This document shows, piece by piece, positions 9,242-17,916 of a stretch of 64,000 nucleotides of DNA. Source of the stretch: Candidatus Paceibacterota bacterium (lineage in GTDB: Bacteria > Actinomycetota > Actinomycetes > Nanopelagicales > Nanopelagicaceae); the NCBI GenBank assembly GCA_035530615.1, contig DATKUL010000002.1:372001-436000 (forward strand). The letters are read 5' to 3'. The position numbers and the translations under genes were made by a program. The notes beneath the pieces are model-generated. The model saw only the letters and a program-made list of their open reading frames with translations. It did no database searches and was not told the origin of the DNA. Numbering within the stretch: position 1 is the stretch's first letter; every line of letters begins with the position of its first letter.

Positions 9242-10064
9242 CGAATTCTTTCGCACTTTGGAATTCGATCGGGGTAACAAAAGCGGCCTTGCGTTGCGTT
9301 CTTCGTAGTGCAAAGAGGACAGCTGGCGCGGTCAAAAGCATAAGCATGCTGGTGAGAATGGCTCTTGGAACATCCCATGCCATCGCGGATGCGAAGTGAT
9401 AAATGATGAAATGGTGGAAATTTGTTCCAACGCTTGCAGTGGGAGAATAGGAAATCTGAGTCTGAGCACCTAAGGCCCACGGCCAGAACTGAAGGTCCAT
9501 AAGCAGGCCAAATGTGAATGCTGCAACTGCTCCAAATGCAACCAAAAGAAGCACTTCACTTCGTCCTCGGATCAATTGTTTTCCGAATCGATTGGGGAGT
9601 GCTCCTGCTGCCAATCCAATCCAACCCGCCGCAAACATTTGATAGGCGAGCCATGGACCGAAACCGCCCGTGAGAATCGCCGAGACGAACATTGAGAGAA
9701 TTCCCAGAACAAATCCAAATGAGGCGCCAAAGACCCGCGCACCTAGGATCAAAATAAACCACATAGGTTCGATTCCGGCAGCCCCGGCACCCATCGGTCG
9801 CAGAGCAGCAGTGAGCGCTGCCAACACGCCAAGTAGAGCCACCGATTTGGCGTCCAATCGTTGGTTGCTAATCTCGGTAATCAGCAGAGCAAGTGCAAGC
9901 GGTACCGCCGCGAAGAAGAAGATTTGATTATTGATGTGATGCCAACTGGATTGAGCATCAAGAAGGAATGGCCAGAGGAATCCATAAAGACTCACTAACG
10001 AAGCTACAGAAAGTGCGAGAACTGATCTAAATCTAAACGTGTAGATATTCGCTGTGGTGCTCAT
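9207..10064 (-). CDS. ECF transporter substrate-binding S component, probably for a cobalamin
   Basis: A membrane protein of 285 residues with about seven hydrophobic segments, the substrate-capture subunit of an energy-coupling-factor vitamin importer. The GFVLGILSMFVSAILTGGFG stretch near residue 130 and the GAGAAGIEPMWF segment are of the S-component type. Its ATG overlaps the stop of the ATPase gene by four bases. The operon is led by a cobalamin riboswitch, so the likely substrate is vitamin B12 or a corrinoid; this is inference from regulation, not from residues of the S component. Confidence 0.85.
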   Translation of the reverse strand: MSTTANIYTFRFRSVLALSVASLVSLYGFLWPFLLDAQSSWHHINNQIFFFAAVPLALALLITEISNQRLDAKSVALLGVLAALTAALRPMGAGAAGIEPMWFILILGARVFGASFGFVLGILSMFVSAILTGGFGPWLAYQMFAAGWIGLAAGALPNRFGKQLIRGRSEVLLLVAFGAVAAFTFGLLMDLQFWPWALGAQTQISYSPTASVGTNFHHFIIYHFASAMAWDVPRAILTSMLMLLTAPAVLFALRRTQRKAAFVTPIEFQSAKEFAIARAKEQKAL

Positions 10065-11674
10065 TCGTTGGGCTTCGAGAGCTCAAGAACATCAACAACA
10101 TTTTTTACAGTAAGCCAGGGCGCTGGCGACATAATTTTGGCAACTTGGGGTGCAAAAGCCGGCGACGAGAGTAGAACGTCAACTGTGCGACCGTCCGCGA
10201 CAATTTCACCATCTGCAATGAAGACCACTCTCGTCGCTACTTCTGCCACGAGTTCGACGTCGTGAGTTGCCAGAATGACAGCGCATCCACGAGAGGCGGT
10301 GGCATTGAGCGTTGCTACAAGGGAATTCTTCGCACTGTAATCCAGCCCACGCGTCGGCTCATCGAGAATGAGAATTTTTGGATTTGAGGAGAGAACAACA
10401 CTCAAGGCGAGGGCCAGACGCTGTCCTTCTGAAAGATCTCGTGGGTGCGTATTAGGGGAAATGCCTGGGACTAGGCTCTTCAGTAATTCAAAAGTCGATC
10501 CCTTATCGATCTCGTTATCTCGATCTGCCGTTGCGCACTCTCCTAGGACACTTTGGCCGTATAGGAGGTCACTCGGCTCTTGTGGAATGAAACCGATACA
10601 CATTCGCCGTTCTTTGCCATGAAGTGAAGAGGGAACATTTCCGAGGACGGATATCTGACCTTGAGTAGGTTTAAGAATTCCAGCAATGCTTTTGAGGAGA
10701 GTGCTCTTTCCGGCGCCGTTTCGACCCATGATTGTGATGATCTCTCCCCCTCCGATTGAGAGCGAGATATTGTCGAGTGCCTTCGTGTTTGCATACGAAA
10801 GTGAAATCCCTCTGATACTTATCACTTCAGAGTGAGGCATTTGATCAGATTGAGTATTCGGTATCGAAATATCTCTTCGCAATGCTTCTGTCGATCGCCG
10901 CATGTCACGTACCGTGAGTGATATCGCGGGTAGATCAAGTGCACGAGCAAGGTGGACAATTGGTGGAGCAATTTCGGAAGTTTGTAGAATCGTTTCAGGA
11001 CTTCCGATTTCCGCTTGGCCACCACCTTTTATGTAGAGAATTCTGTCTGCGAATTGGATGACTCGCTCCAATTTATGCTCTGATATCACCACCGTCAGTC
11101 CGAGGTCCTGAACCAGCCGGTGAAGAATTGAGAGCACTTCTTCGGCAGCGATCGGATCAAGCGCGCTTGTAGGTTCGTCAAGAACCAAAACCTTGGGGTG
11201 CATGACTAGAGCACTTCCAATTGCAACTCTTTGCTGCTCACCTCCGCTGAGGGTTGCAATAGAGCGATTTCTTAGGTGAGCCAAACTGAGAAGGTCGAGT
11301 ACTTCTTCCACTCTTTTCCGCATGATGTCGGGAGGCAAATTGAGTGCTTCCATTCCAAAAGCAAGTTCTTCCTCAACTTTGTCGGTTACAAATCCATTGA
11401 TTGGATTTTGTCCCACGATTCCAATGAGATGCGCGAGTCCGCCGGGTTTTACTTCTCTAGTCGAAATACCGTTGACACTTATATCGCCCGCGAGAATTCC
11501 ACCTGTGTGGTGGGGGATGAGCCCATTGATAAGGCGCAATAGGGATGATTTTCCAGAACCTGTCGCTCCCATAACAAGCACAAGTTCACCTTCACTAATG
11601 GTGAAACTGAGATCTTCAAAAATTGTTTTTGTTGACGTTGGGTATATAAGAGAGACATTTGTAAAGGAGATCAT
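10061..11674 (-). CDS. ECF transporter ATPase, two fused ABC domains
   Basis: A 537-residue fusion of the two ECF ATPases (EcfA and EcfA'). The first ABC domain has Walker A GATGSGKSS (about residue 36), signature LSGGEQQR and Walker B VLVLDEPTSALD. The second, from about residue 285, has GRNGAGKST, a divergent signature LSEGQR and Walker B ILILDEPTRGLD. Both sites look catalytically complete. Four-base overlaps with the genes on both sides indicate one translationally coupled operon, giving the energising module for the S component. Confidence 0.94.
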   Translation of the reverse strand: MISFTNVSLIYPTSTKTIFEDLSFTISEGELVLVMGATGSGKSSLLRLINGLIPHHTGGILAGDISVNGISTREVKPGGLAHLIGIVGQNPINGFVTDKVEEELAFGMEALNLPPDIMRKRVEEVLDLLSLAHLRNRSIATLSGGEQQRVAIGSALVMHPKVLVLDEPTSALDPIAAEEVLSILHRLVQDLGLTVVISEHKLERVIQFADRILYIKGGGQAEIGSPETILQTSEIAPPIVHLARALDLPAISLTVRDMRRSTEALRRDISIPNTQSDQMPHSEVISIRGISLSYANTKALDNISLSIGGGEIITIMGRNGAGKSTLLKSIAGILKPTQGQISVLGNVPSSLHGKERRMCIGFIPQEPSDLLYGQSVLGECATADRDNEIDKGSTFELLKSLVPGISPNTHPRDLSEGQRLALALSVVLSSNPKILILDEPTRGLDYSAKNSLVATLNATASRGCAVILATHDVELVAEVATRVVFIADGEIVADGRTVDVLLSSPAFAPQVAKIMSPAPWLTVKNVVDVLELSKPNE

Positions 11675-12495
11675 TGTTGGACACCCAGTTCTTGCCTTAT
11701 CTTCAAATTAGGTGCAAGCACGAGTGCTGTAATCGATGCAGGCAATGCAAGTGAGGGCCAAGCAACCGCCGCAATTGCGCTCAAACAGATGAGAGTCTCT
11801 CTAAAATGCCATGAGTTTGGTCGATAGCGAGATCGCCTTTTACTGAAACCGTACCCGCGCGCATCCATTGCCGCCGCTAGGTCGAGAGATCGCGAAAGAG
11901 AATCTTCAAGGAGTGGAAGAGCGACTCGTTTCCAACTCTTCAAGCCGTGGATATCTTGGCCACGCAATCGTTGTGCTTCTCGAATTCTCGTCGTGCTTGT
12001 GACAAGCTGCGGAACCAACGAAGTGGCAATCACGACAGCAACCCCAAATTCATAAATCATGATAGGCAAGGATCGAAGTAACCTGTGCGGGCTTGAAAGC
12101 GACGCGGCTGCACCAAGCAACGCCACGATTGTTGCCAACATCACTCCCTCATGAGCGGTAAGGGATAAACGTTCGAGTGTGACATTGCCTCCGATGCGAA
12201 TCCCTGCCATCCAAGAAGGAAGGGGGAGGACTGGGATCGAAAATAGCGTTTGTCCAGGTATGGGGACTCCAATGAGAATCCCAGTGAGAGTGCGAATTGC
12301 GAAGATCCAAAGCCCTAGTTTGAGCGCCCATTTGAAGCTGTGCGCCCAAGGGGCATCCTCCGATTTGAAGAGAACAATGATCGCCACTACACCCACCATT
12401 GCGATGGACATGAGAACGGAACTTTGACGCGCCGCACTAATAGCGAGGGCGCCAGCCCATATCCACCATGCAAGTGGGTGTAATGAACGATCCAT
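11671..12495 (-). CDS. ECF transporter T component
   Basis: A 274-residue CbiQ/EcfT-type membrane protein that couples the ATPase to the S component. It has several hydrophobic segments, and near residue 215 the conserved cytoplasmic coupling motif AAAMDARGYG followed by KRRSRYR, whose Ala-Arg-Gly core contacts the ATPase. The stop codon overlaps the ATPase start by four bases, and the gene begins six bases after the secreted protein gene. Confidence 0.92.
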   Translation of the reverse strand: MDRSLHPLAWWIWAGALAISAARQSSVLMSIAMVGVVAIIVLFKSEDAPWAHSFKWALKLGLWIFAIRTLTGILIGVPIPGQTLFSIPVLPLPSWMAGIRIGGNVTLERLSLTAHEGVMLATIVALLGAAASLSSPHRLLRSLPIMIYEFGVAVVIATSLVPQLVTSTTRIREAQRLRGQDIHGLKSWKRVALPLLEDSLSRSLDLAAAMDARGYGFSKRRSRYRPNSWHFRETLICLSAIAAVAWPSLALPASITALVLAPNLKIRQELGVQQ

Positions 12496-12501
12496 ACGTT
12501 A

Positions 12502-13053
12502 TTACTTCTTCTTTATGAGCAGCAATCGAGGAGTGGGAATTTCGGCTCCGCATTCTTTTGCGGGATAATCATTGAAGGCACAAATAAATCCGGAAGCAGC
12601 GAAACGTATTTTCACAACTTTCGCCAGTATGTCCGAACCGAGTGCCGATTTCTCAATCACGACGCATTTAGAGACAAAGTGGGGAATCGACTCACCCTTT
12701 GGGCGCAAGACGACTCGTCCGAAATCGACTACTACGCCAACTCGTTTCTGAGTGGCGGACTTAAACTTTGCTCTTCCGCACAATCGTTTGAAATTTGGAG
12801 CAAACATTGGTTGTGAAGCCTGCGGGACGCCGTCACCACTGAATGTGAAAACCCATCCTTCAACTGAACCATCTGCAACAACGGTGGTTGGACCTGTCAT
12901 TGCTTCACTCCAAGCAGTTGCTCCAGGTGCTGCTTGGAAATACCCCCAGTAGCGGTAACCCTTGTCGGCGGCTTGAGCCGAAGGCGATAGAGCAGATAGA
13001 ACGAATGTAGAAAGAATTAGGAATATGAATGAACGTGAACTTTTACTTTTCAA
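12502..13053 (-). CDS. SCO2322-family secreted protein of the B12 ECF operon
   Basis: A 183-residue exported protein with a signal peptide (basic LKSKSSRS, hydrophobic core, cleavage near SAQAAD) and a following KGYRYWGYFQ segment like the Streptomyces SCO2322 family, which sits beside ECF transporter genes. Its function is not established. The frame is open back to 13161, but the added 36 codons cross an intrinsic terminator of the riboswitch leader and lack signal-peptide character. I therefore choose the TTG at 13053, which has an AGAGAG ribosome-site-like run about eight bases upstream. It is the first gene of the riboswitch operon. Confidence 0.75.
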   Translation of the reverse strand: MKSKSSRSFIFLILSTFVLSALSPSAQAADKGYRYWGYFQAAPGATAWSEAMTGPTTVVADGSVEGWVFTFSGDGVPQASQPMFAPNFKRLCGRAKFKSATQKRVGVVVDFGRVVLRPKGESIPHFVSKCVVIEKSALGSDILAKVVKIRFAASGFICAFNDYPAKECGAEIPTPRLLLIKKK

Positions 13054-13109
13054 TGTATGAGTCTCTCTGTAGGGAGTCTCACAGGGCGGACCAGTTGAAA
13101 TTTCTACAC

Positions 13110-13139
13110 AAAAAAACCGCTCGATCGTGTTCTCGAACG
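13110..13139 (-). terminator. Intrinsic terminator, expression platform of the cobalamin riboswitch
   Basis: On the minus strand CGTTCGA (13139-13133) pairs with TCGAGCG (13124-13118) across an eight-base loop, with one G-U pair, and is followed at once by G and seven U. The 3' arm CGAGCG is also complementary to CGCTCG at 13178-13173 just downstream of the aptamer, which would give a mutually exclusive anti-terminator. Confidence 0.75.
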
Positions 13140-13179
13140 ACTTAACCAACTGTGCAAACACTTCTGTTTGGACGAGCGC

Positions 13180-13345
13180 CCCGCAAACCTCGGCGGGTGG
13201 TGTCGATATCGAGTTCCTGGTCAGGTAATCCGACTTAGCAGTTATGAACTGCTTTACGGTTGCGGGTCAGCGCCGGACTCTCACCGGACTTCCCCTGAAC
13301 GCAAGAACAATATGTAATTGTGGGTCTACCAAACCACAAGTGGGT
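13180..13345 (-). ncRNA. Cobalamin riboswitch
   Basis: The minus strand carries the conserved B12-box core between about 13305 and 13218: GGGGAAGTCCGGTGAGAGTCC, then GGCGCTGACCCGCAACCGTAA, a small hairpin (GCAGTT/AACTGC), and AGTCGGATTACCTG. These match the AdoCbl riboswitch consensus in order and spacing. The outer ends are estimated. The element precedes the ECF transporter operon and is followed by an intrinsic terminator, so cobalamin binding should stop transcription. The first gene has no AUG, and its RBS lies beyond the terminator. Confidence 0.93.
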
Positions 13346-13449
13346 GACGTATGCAAAGCGGCAGGCTCGAACTGGCGGTGCTAGCCTTCACTTAGTGAGA
13401 TTTGAGCGTGAACTAGTCACGACCGAGAGTAGCCACTTAGGAGACCGCC

Positions 13450-14451
13450 ATGGAGTATCGCCGTTTAGGAAGTTCTGGATTGTATGTATCTGAAATTTCT
13501 TACGGGAATTGGATCACTCACGGTTCGCAAGTAGAACAGCAAAGTGCCATCGCTTGCGTAAAAGAGGCGCTTAATGTGGGTATTACGACTTTTGATACAG
13601 CCGATGTTTATGCAGATACGCGAGCGGAAACCGTCCTAGGTAAGGCTCTAAAGGGTGTGCGCAGAGAGTCGTATGAGTTGTTTACAAAAGTCTACGGAAA
13701 GACGGGACCGGGCAAGAATGATCAGGGACTGTCTCGTAAACACATTTTGGAGTCATGTCACGCTTCTTTGAAGCGACTCGGGACCGATCACATAGATCTG
13801 TATCAAGCTCATCGTTTCGACTATGAGACCCCACTAGAAGAAACCCTCAAAGCTTTTGACGATTTGATTCGTCAGGGCAAAGTTAATTACATAGGAGTTT
13901 CGGAATGGAAAGCCAGCGAAATCGAAGCCGCTATCGAAATTCAGAATGCTTATGGGTACGACCGTTTCGTATCCAACCAACCTCAATACTCCATGCTCTG
14001 GCGGGTAATCGAAGCGGAAGTAATTCCGACATCGGTTAAGGCTGGAATTGGTCAGATTGTTTGGTCTCCGATCGCGCAGGGCGTGTTGTCTGGTAAGTAC
14101 AAAGCAGGCAAAAAGGTTCCGGCTGGATCGCGCGCAACAGATAAGAAGAGTGGCGCCGAAATGGTTTCTCGTTGGATGAGAGACGATGTGCTTAGCGCTG
14201 TTCAGAACCTTCGCCCGATCGCCGAAGAAGCTGGATTGACTATGGCTCAGTTGGCTGTTGCTTGGGTCCTTCAGAACAAGAATGTCTCATCGGCGATAAT
14301 CGGGGCGACGAAGCCTTCGCAGATTAAAGAGAATGTCAAAGCTTCGGGTGTAAAACTCTCGGCAAAATCAATGAAGGCAATTGACAAAGCTTTGGGGAAG
14401 TTGCCAGAAAAAGATCCAGCGCTAACGGAAAGTCCAAAGACTAGAGGTTAG
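13450..14451 (+). CDS. Aldo/keto reductase (Kv-beta-like)
   Basis: A 333-residue NADPH-dependent aldo/keto reductase of the potassium-channel-beta-like group; the substrate is unknown. It starts with the family MEYRRLGSSGLYVSEISYG strand, and has FDTADVYA (Asp and the catalytic Tyr, near residues 55-61), the catalytic Lys in ELFTKVYG, the LGTDHIDLYQAHRFD segment (His of the tetrad) and VSEW. An AGGAG ribosome site lies six bases before the ATG. It is divergent from the riboswitch operon and convergent with the DUF3043 gene. Confidence 0.92.
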   Translation: MEYRRLGSSGLYVSEISYGNWITHGSQVEQQSAIACVKEALNVGITTFDTADVYADTRAETVLGKALKGVRRESYELFTKVYGKTGPGKNDQGLSRKHILESCHASLKRLGTDHIDLYQAHRFDYETPLEETLKAFDDLIRQGKVNYIGVSEWKASEIEAAIEIQNAYGYDRFVSNQPQYSMLWRVIEAEVIPTSVKAGIGQIVWSPIAQGVLSGKYKAGKKVPAGSRATDKKSGAEMVSRWMRDDVLSAVQNLRPIAEEAGLTMAQLAVAWVLQNKNVSSAIIGATKPSQIKENVKASGVKLSAKSMKAIDKALGKLPEKDPALTESPKTRG

Positions 14452-14461
14452 TCGCTTCTCT

Positions 14462-15010
14462 TTATTTCTTCTTTTTCCCTAGAGAAGCAGGAGTGACTTG
14501 AGTCTTTGGCGCACGGAGTCGACGCAACTGGGTTGAGCGCGACCATGCATACATTCCCAAACCTCTGGTCGGAGCATCTGGAAATTTAGCGCCAACTTCG
14601 CGTTTTATACGACGACTCAAAACGAACCAATCCGCGAGCGCGCTGAACATGATGAAGTACATGAGGATGACTGCCACGGCTTGAAGTTGTGCAATTCTCG
14701 AAATGAGTAGGACAAGCACAAGAAGTGGAAGAAAGTACTCTCCAACAGAGCGGCGCGAATCCACGAGATCGCGAACGTATCGGCGAACGGGACCGCGGTC
14801 TCGCGCAGGCAGAGCATTCTCTTCTCCACGCATATACGCGGCGCGGGTTGCCGCTCGCTGCTGGCGTACTAGTTCCTTTTGTTGCGCTCGTTCTGCTTTA
14901 TTTGTCGCGGGTGCCATTGAGTTAACCACGCGTTTGGCTTGAGCGTCTTTTCGCTTAGGTGTCGGACGACCCTTGCTCTCAGGTGTGTTCTGTGTCGATT
15001 CTGAATTCAT
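14462..15010 (-). CDS. DUF3043 membrane protein
   Basis: A 182-residue actinobacterial DUF3043 protein of unknown function. The N-terminal third is very basic and Pro-rich (the KGRPTPKRKDAQ signature near residue 14), the middle has the GPVRRYVRDLVDSRRSVGEYFLP segment followed by two TMs (about residues 97-135), and the C-terminus is again basic, ending KKKK. Transcription starts at the ATG: TATAGT lies six bases upstream. In other actinobacteria it is also found near nadA and the cytochrome oxidase genes. Confidence 0.9.
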   Translation of the reverse strand: MNSESTQNTPESKGRPTPKRKDAQAKRVVNSMAPATNKAERAQQKELVRQQRAATRAAYMRGEENALPARDRGPVRRYVRDLVDSRRSVGEYFLPLLVLVLLISRIAQLQAVAVILMYFIMFSALADWFVLSRRIKREVGAKFPDAPTRGLGMYAWSRSTQLRRLRAPKTQVTPASLGKKKK

Positions 15011-15016
15011 GTAGCG

Positions 15017-15022
15017 ACTATA
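15017..15022 (-). promoter_or_regulatory. -10 hexamer of the DUF3043 gene (TATAGT), leaderless type
   Basis: Minus-strand TATAGT ends six bases before the ATG at 15010. It is the closest match to TATAAT among the leaderless promoters in this window. Confidence 0.6.
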
Positions 15023-15048
15023 CGGGTAGTCCGCACTGGAGAGGGAAT

Positions 15049-16206
15049 CTAGGGGAGCGCCAACATTCGTTCTAAGGCAATTTTGGAGAACTTCGCAACT
15101 TCCTCACTTACTTGAATCTGATTTACGAGGTGGCCACTGACGAGAGACTCCATGACCCAGACAAGGTGGGGGAGATCAATGCGATTCATGGTCGAGCAAT
15201 AGCAGACTGTCTTATCCAAGAACATGATGGATTTGTCAGGGTGATTTTTAGCAAGTCGAGAGACCAGATTGAGTTCGGTACCGATAGCCCACTGTGATCC
15301 CGCTGGAGCCGCTTCAATGGCGCGGATGATCATTTCAGTCGAACCAACAACATCGGCATGAGACACGACGTCATACTGGCACTCGGGATGTACGAGAATC
15401 TGAATGCCAGGAATTTTCTCCCTTACTTCATTGACTGTTTCCAATGAGAAGCGACCATGAACCGAACAGTGTCCCCGCCAGAGAATTATTTTTGCGTTTT
15501 TGATCTCCTCCGCTGTGAGTCCTCCCATGGGTTTCCAGGGATTCCAAAGGACACAGTCTTCCAACGAGAGCCCCAGGCTGAGAACTGCGGTGTTGCGTCC
15601 TAAATGTTGATCGGGCAGGAAAAGTACTTTCTCGCCTTGTTCTAAGGCCCAGGTCATTGCCCGTTTTGCATTGGACGAGGTGCAAACGGTGCCACCATTT
15701 TTGCCCGTGAAACTTTTGATTGCAGCCGACGAATTCATGTATGTCACAGGAATTGTCGAACCTGCGACTCCCAGATCTTCTAGAACTTTCCAGCAATCAT
15801 CGACTTGGTTCGCCGTGGCCATGTCTGCCATGGAGCATCCCGCAGCCAAATCGGGGAGAATAACTTTCTGAGCGGGAGAGGTAAGAATATCCGCGCTCTC
15901 GGCCATGAAATGCACTCCGCAGAAGATGATGTATTCCGCGCTGGATTGTGCGGCTGCGGCTTGCGCTAACTTGAACGAATCCCCCGTGATGTCCGCGAAC
16001 TCAATAACTTCATCTCGCTGGTAGTGGTGCCCGAGGACCAGCGCACGCGATCCAAGGGTTGCCCGCGCCGCGCGCGCGCGGGCGACGAGACTTGGATCGC
16101 TAGCCGCAGGGAGTTCGCCCGTACAGGAGACGCCTCGCTCGCTGCTTAAGTCTGCTTCACGGCCAAAGTTTAAGAGGTCTAGTAGAGCCACGTCCGTATT
16201 CTCCAC
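15049..16206 (-). CDS. nadA: Quinolinate synthase
   Basis: NadA condenses iminoaspartate with dihydroxyacetone phosphate to quinolinate, the first ring-forming step of NAD synthesis, using a [4Fe-4S] cluster. The 385-residue protein has the three cluster cysteines in CGVHFMAES, VCTSSNAKR and the C-terminal CYCSTMNRI segment, plus GHHYQ near residue 60. The start is a GTG. nadB and nadC, often clustered with nadA, are not in the window. The divergent neighbour encodes an iron-sulfur carrier, so the gene sits beside a possible cluster donor. Confidence 0.94.
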   Translation of the reverse strand: MENTDVALLDLLNFGREADLSSERGVSCTGELPAASDPSLVARARAARATLGSRALVLGHHYQRDEVIEFADITGDSFKLAQAAAAQSSAEYIIFCGVHFMAESADILTSPAQKVILPDLAAGCSMADMATANQVDDCWKVLEDLGVAGSTIPVTYMNSSAAIKSFTGKNGGTVCTSSNAKRAMTWALEQGEKVLFLPDQHLGRNTAVLSLGLSLEDCVLWNPWKPMGGLTAEEIKNAKIILWRGHCSVHGRFSLETVNEVREKIPGIQILVHPECQYDVVSHADVVGSTEMIIRAIEAAPAGSQWAIGTELNLVSRLAKNHPDKSIMFLDKTVCYCSTMNRIDLPHLVWVMESLVSGHLVNQIQVSEEVAKFSKIALERMLALP

Positions 16207-16293
16207 GCTTTTATGGCTACGCGCGAGTTCATTCTGCGTGTGAGGGTGGTAGCGGGTAGGCTCTTCCAGTACGCAAAAGAGGAGAGAATGAAT

Positions 16294-16650
16294 ATGAGCA
16301 CTGAGACAACCACTCCGATAACAACCAGCACGATCCAGTTGACTGATATTGCCGCTGGCAAGGTGGCAGCTCTATTGGCGCAAGAGGGTCGCGATGATTT
16401 AGCTCTTCGGGTCGCGGTTCAACCCGGCGGTTGTTCAGGGCTGCGCTACCAGCTCTATTTTGACGATCGCGACATGGAAGGTGATTCCACTCATGTTTTT
16501 GGCACAGTGAAGGTTATCGTTGACAAAATGAGCGATCCTTACTTAGCCGGCGCAACGATTGATTTTGTCGACACCATCGAAAAGCAGGGGTTCACGATAG
16601 ATAACCCCAACGCCGGTGGTTCCTGTGCCTGCGGAGATTCATTCCATTAA
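16294..16650 (+). CDS. erpA: A-type iron-sulfur cluster insertion protein
   Basis: A 118-residue A-type carrier (ErpA/SufA family) that delivers Fe-S clusters to apo-proteins. The three ligand cysteines are present: Cys47 in GGCSG and Cys111/Cys113 in SCACGDSF. The frame is open to 16213, but the GGAG at 16281-16284 fits an ATG at 16294 with nine-base spacing better than the ATG at 16288. It is followed 30 bases later by the PfkB kinase gene, as in mycobacteria. Clients here could include NadA, the Rieske protein and LipA. Confidence 0.9.
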   Translation: MSTETTTPITTSTIQLTDIAAGKVAALLAQEGRDDLALRVAVQPGGCSGLRYQLYFDDRDMEGDSTHVFGTVKVIVDKMSDPYLAGATIDFVDTIEKQGFTIDNPNAGGSCACGDSFH

Positions 16651-16680
16651 TTCTTTGACTTCGCTACCCGCTGGATCATT

Positions 16681-17673
16681 ATGAAAATCGGTGTTGCTGG
16701 TTCGGTGGGCCGAGATCATTTGATGACCTTTCCCGGCAAATTTACGGATTCCCTGGTTGCCGGTTCGCTTGAGAGTGTTTCCCTATCCTTTCTAGTAGAT
16801 GGACTTGATATTCGGCGCGGGGGATGCGCGGCAAATATTGCCTTCGGAATGGGAGTTCTCGGACTTAATCCAATCCTTATAGCCGCGGTTGGCACGGATT
16901 TTGAAGACTACGAAGCATGGTTGACACGTCATGGCGTGGACACTTCGCACGTGTTGGTTTCTGAGACTCTTCTCACCGCGCTGTACATGGTGACAACTGA
17001 TACTGAGCTCAATCAAATTGCCTCATTCTTTCCGGGTGCGATGAGCGAAGCACGAAATATCGAGTTGGCGCCCATAATGGATAAGACCGGGAAACTCGAC
17101 CTTCTGGTGATTTCACCTGATGACCCCGAAGCCATGTTGCGTCATTCCGAAATTGCCAAGCGCGAAGGCATTCGGATCGCGGCGGACCCTTCTCAGCAAA
17201 TGGCTCGAATGAGCGGGGAAGAAATCAAGAAGTTAATTGACGGGGCGGCCTATTTATTCCTTAATGAGTACGAGTTAGCCCTGGCTAGTCAGAAGACAGG
17301 TTGGAGTGATGGAGAGATTCTCGATCGGGTTGAGGTCCGAGTAGTCACGCTCGGCTCTAAAGGCGCGAAAGTCGAGGAAAAGGGTCAGGAAACCATCACC
17401 GTGGGGATTGCCCAGGAGAAGTCCAAGTTGGATCCCACCGGGGTCGGTGATTCCTTTCGAGCTGGGTTTATTGCCGGGCTCGCATGGGGACTGAGTCACG
17501 AGCGTTGTGCCCAACTTGGCTCAATGCTGGCAACCTATGTCATCGAAACTAAAGGTACGCAGGAGTATCGCTTTACGAGGGAAGAGTTCTTGGAGAGATT
17601 TGAAAAGGCTTTCGGTGCAGAAGCTACTGCAGATGTAAGCGAACACCTCGTCCACTTTGGATTCGATTCTTAA
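16681..17673 (+). CDS. PfkB-family carbohydrate/nucleoside kinase
   Basis: A 330-residue ribokinase-fold kinase. It has the Gly-Gly substrate-lid region (RRGGCAANIAFGMG, near residue 43) and the C-terminal PfkB signature DPTGVGDSFRAGF (about residues 250-262), with the catalytic Asp in GVGDS. In mycobacteria the gene at this position (beside the ErpA-like gene and ctaC) is an adenosine/carbohydrate kinase; the exact substrate here is not shown by sequence. Probably co-transcribed with erpA. Confidence 0.88.
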   Translation: MKIGVAGSVGRDHLMTFPGKFTDSLVAGSLESVSLSFLVDGLDIRRGGCAANIAFGMGVLGLNPILIAAVGTDFEDYEAWLTRHGVDTSHVLVSETLLTALYMVTTDTELNQIASFFPGAMSEARNIELAPIMDKTGKLDLLVISPDDPEAMLRHSEIAKREGIRIAADPSQQMARMSGEEIKKLIDGAAYLFLNEYELALASQKTGWSDGEILDRVEVRVVTLGSKGAKVEEKGQETITVGIAQEKSKLDPTGVGDSFRAGFIAGLAWGLSHERCAQLGSMLATYVIETKGTQEYRFTREEFLERFEKAFGAEATADVSEHLVHFGFDS

Positions 17674-17706
17674 TTTTTACTTTTTGATTTTTAAACTCGT
17701 TAATCA

Positions 17707-17916
17707 TTAGTGCCCTTTTGTCACTTTGAATTGCGTTGGTCCAATCTCTTCAACCGTATTGCCAGTCATCCGCGCCCACGCGTGAAGATCTGGCTTCGTT
17801 GCTGGGTCATCGGCCAGTAAAACCAAAGACTCGCCTTCCTTGAGGCTTTTTAGGGCTTTGGCAGTGTGAATAATGGGAAGTGGGCACCGGGTTCCGAGGC
17901 AATCAACTACTTTCAT
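17707..17916 (-). CDS. TusA-family sulfur carrier
   Basis: A 69-residue TusA/SirA-fold protein. The sulfur-carrying cysteine is Cys11 in the RCPLPI motif, with a second Cys6 nearby. Such proteins accept persulfide sulfur and hand it on, for example to tRNA thiolation or molybdenum cofactor enzymes. Its ATG overlaps the stop of the desulfurase-like gene by four bases, so the two are made together. In Streptomyces relatives the two domains are fused in one protein; here they are separate. Confidence 0.9.
   Translation of the reverse strand: MKVVDCLGTRCPLPIIHTAKALKSLKEGESLVLLADDPATKPDLHAWARMTGNTVEEIGPTQFKVTKGH

Noticed and set aside
12502-13161. Long form of the SCO2322-like gene starting at 13161
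   Set aside because: The extra 36 codons cross the riboswitch terminator and precede, rather than belong to, a normal signal peptide.
14445-14500. Terminator between the aldo/keto reductase and DUF3043 genes
   Set aside because: GCTTCTC/GAGAAGC can pair, but the loop is 21 bases and there is no following T tract on either strand.
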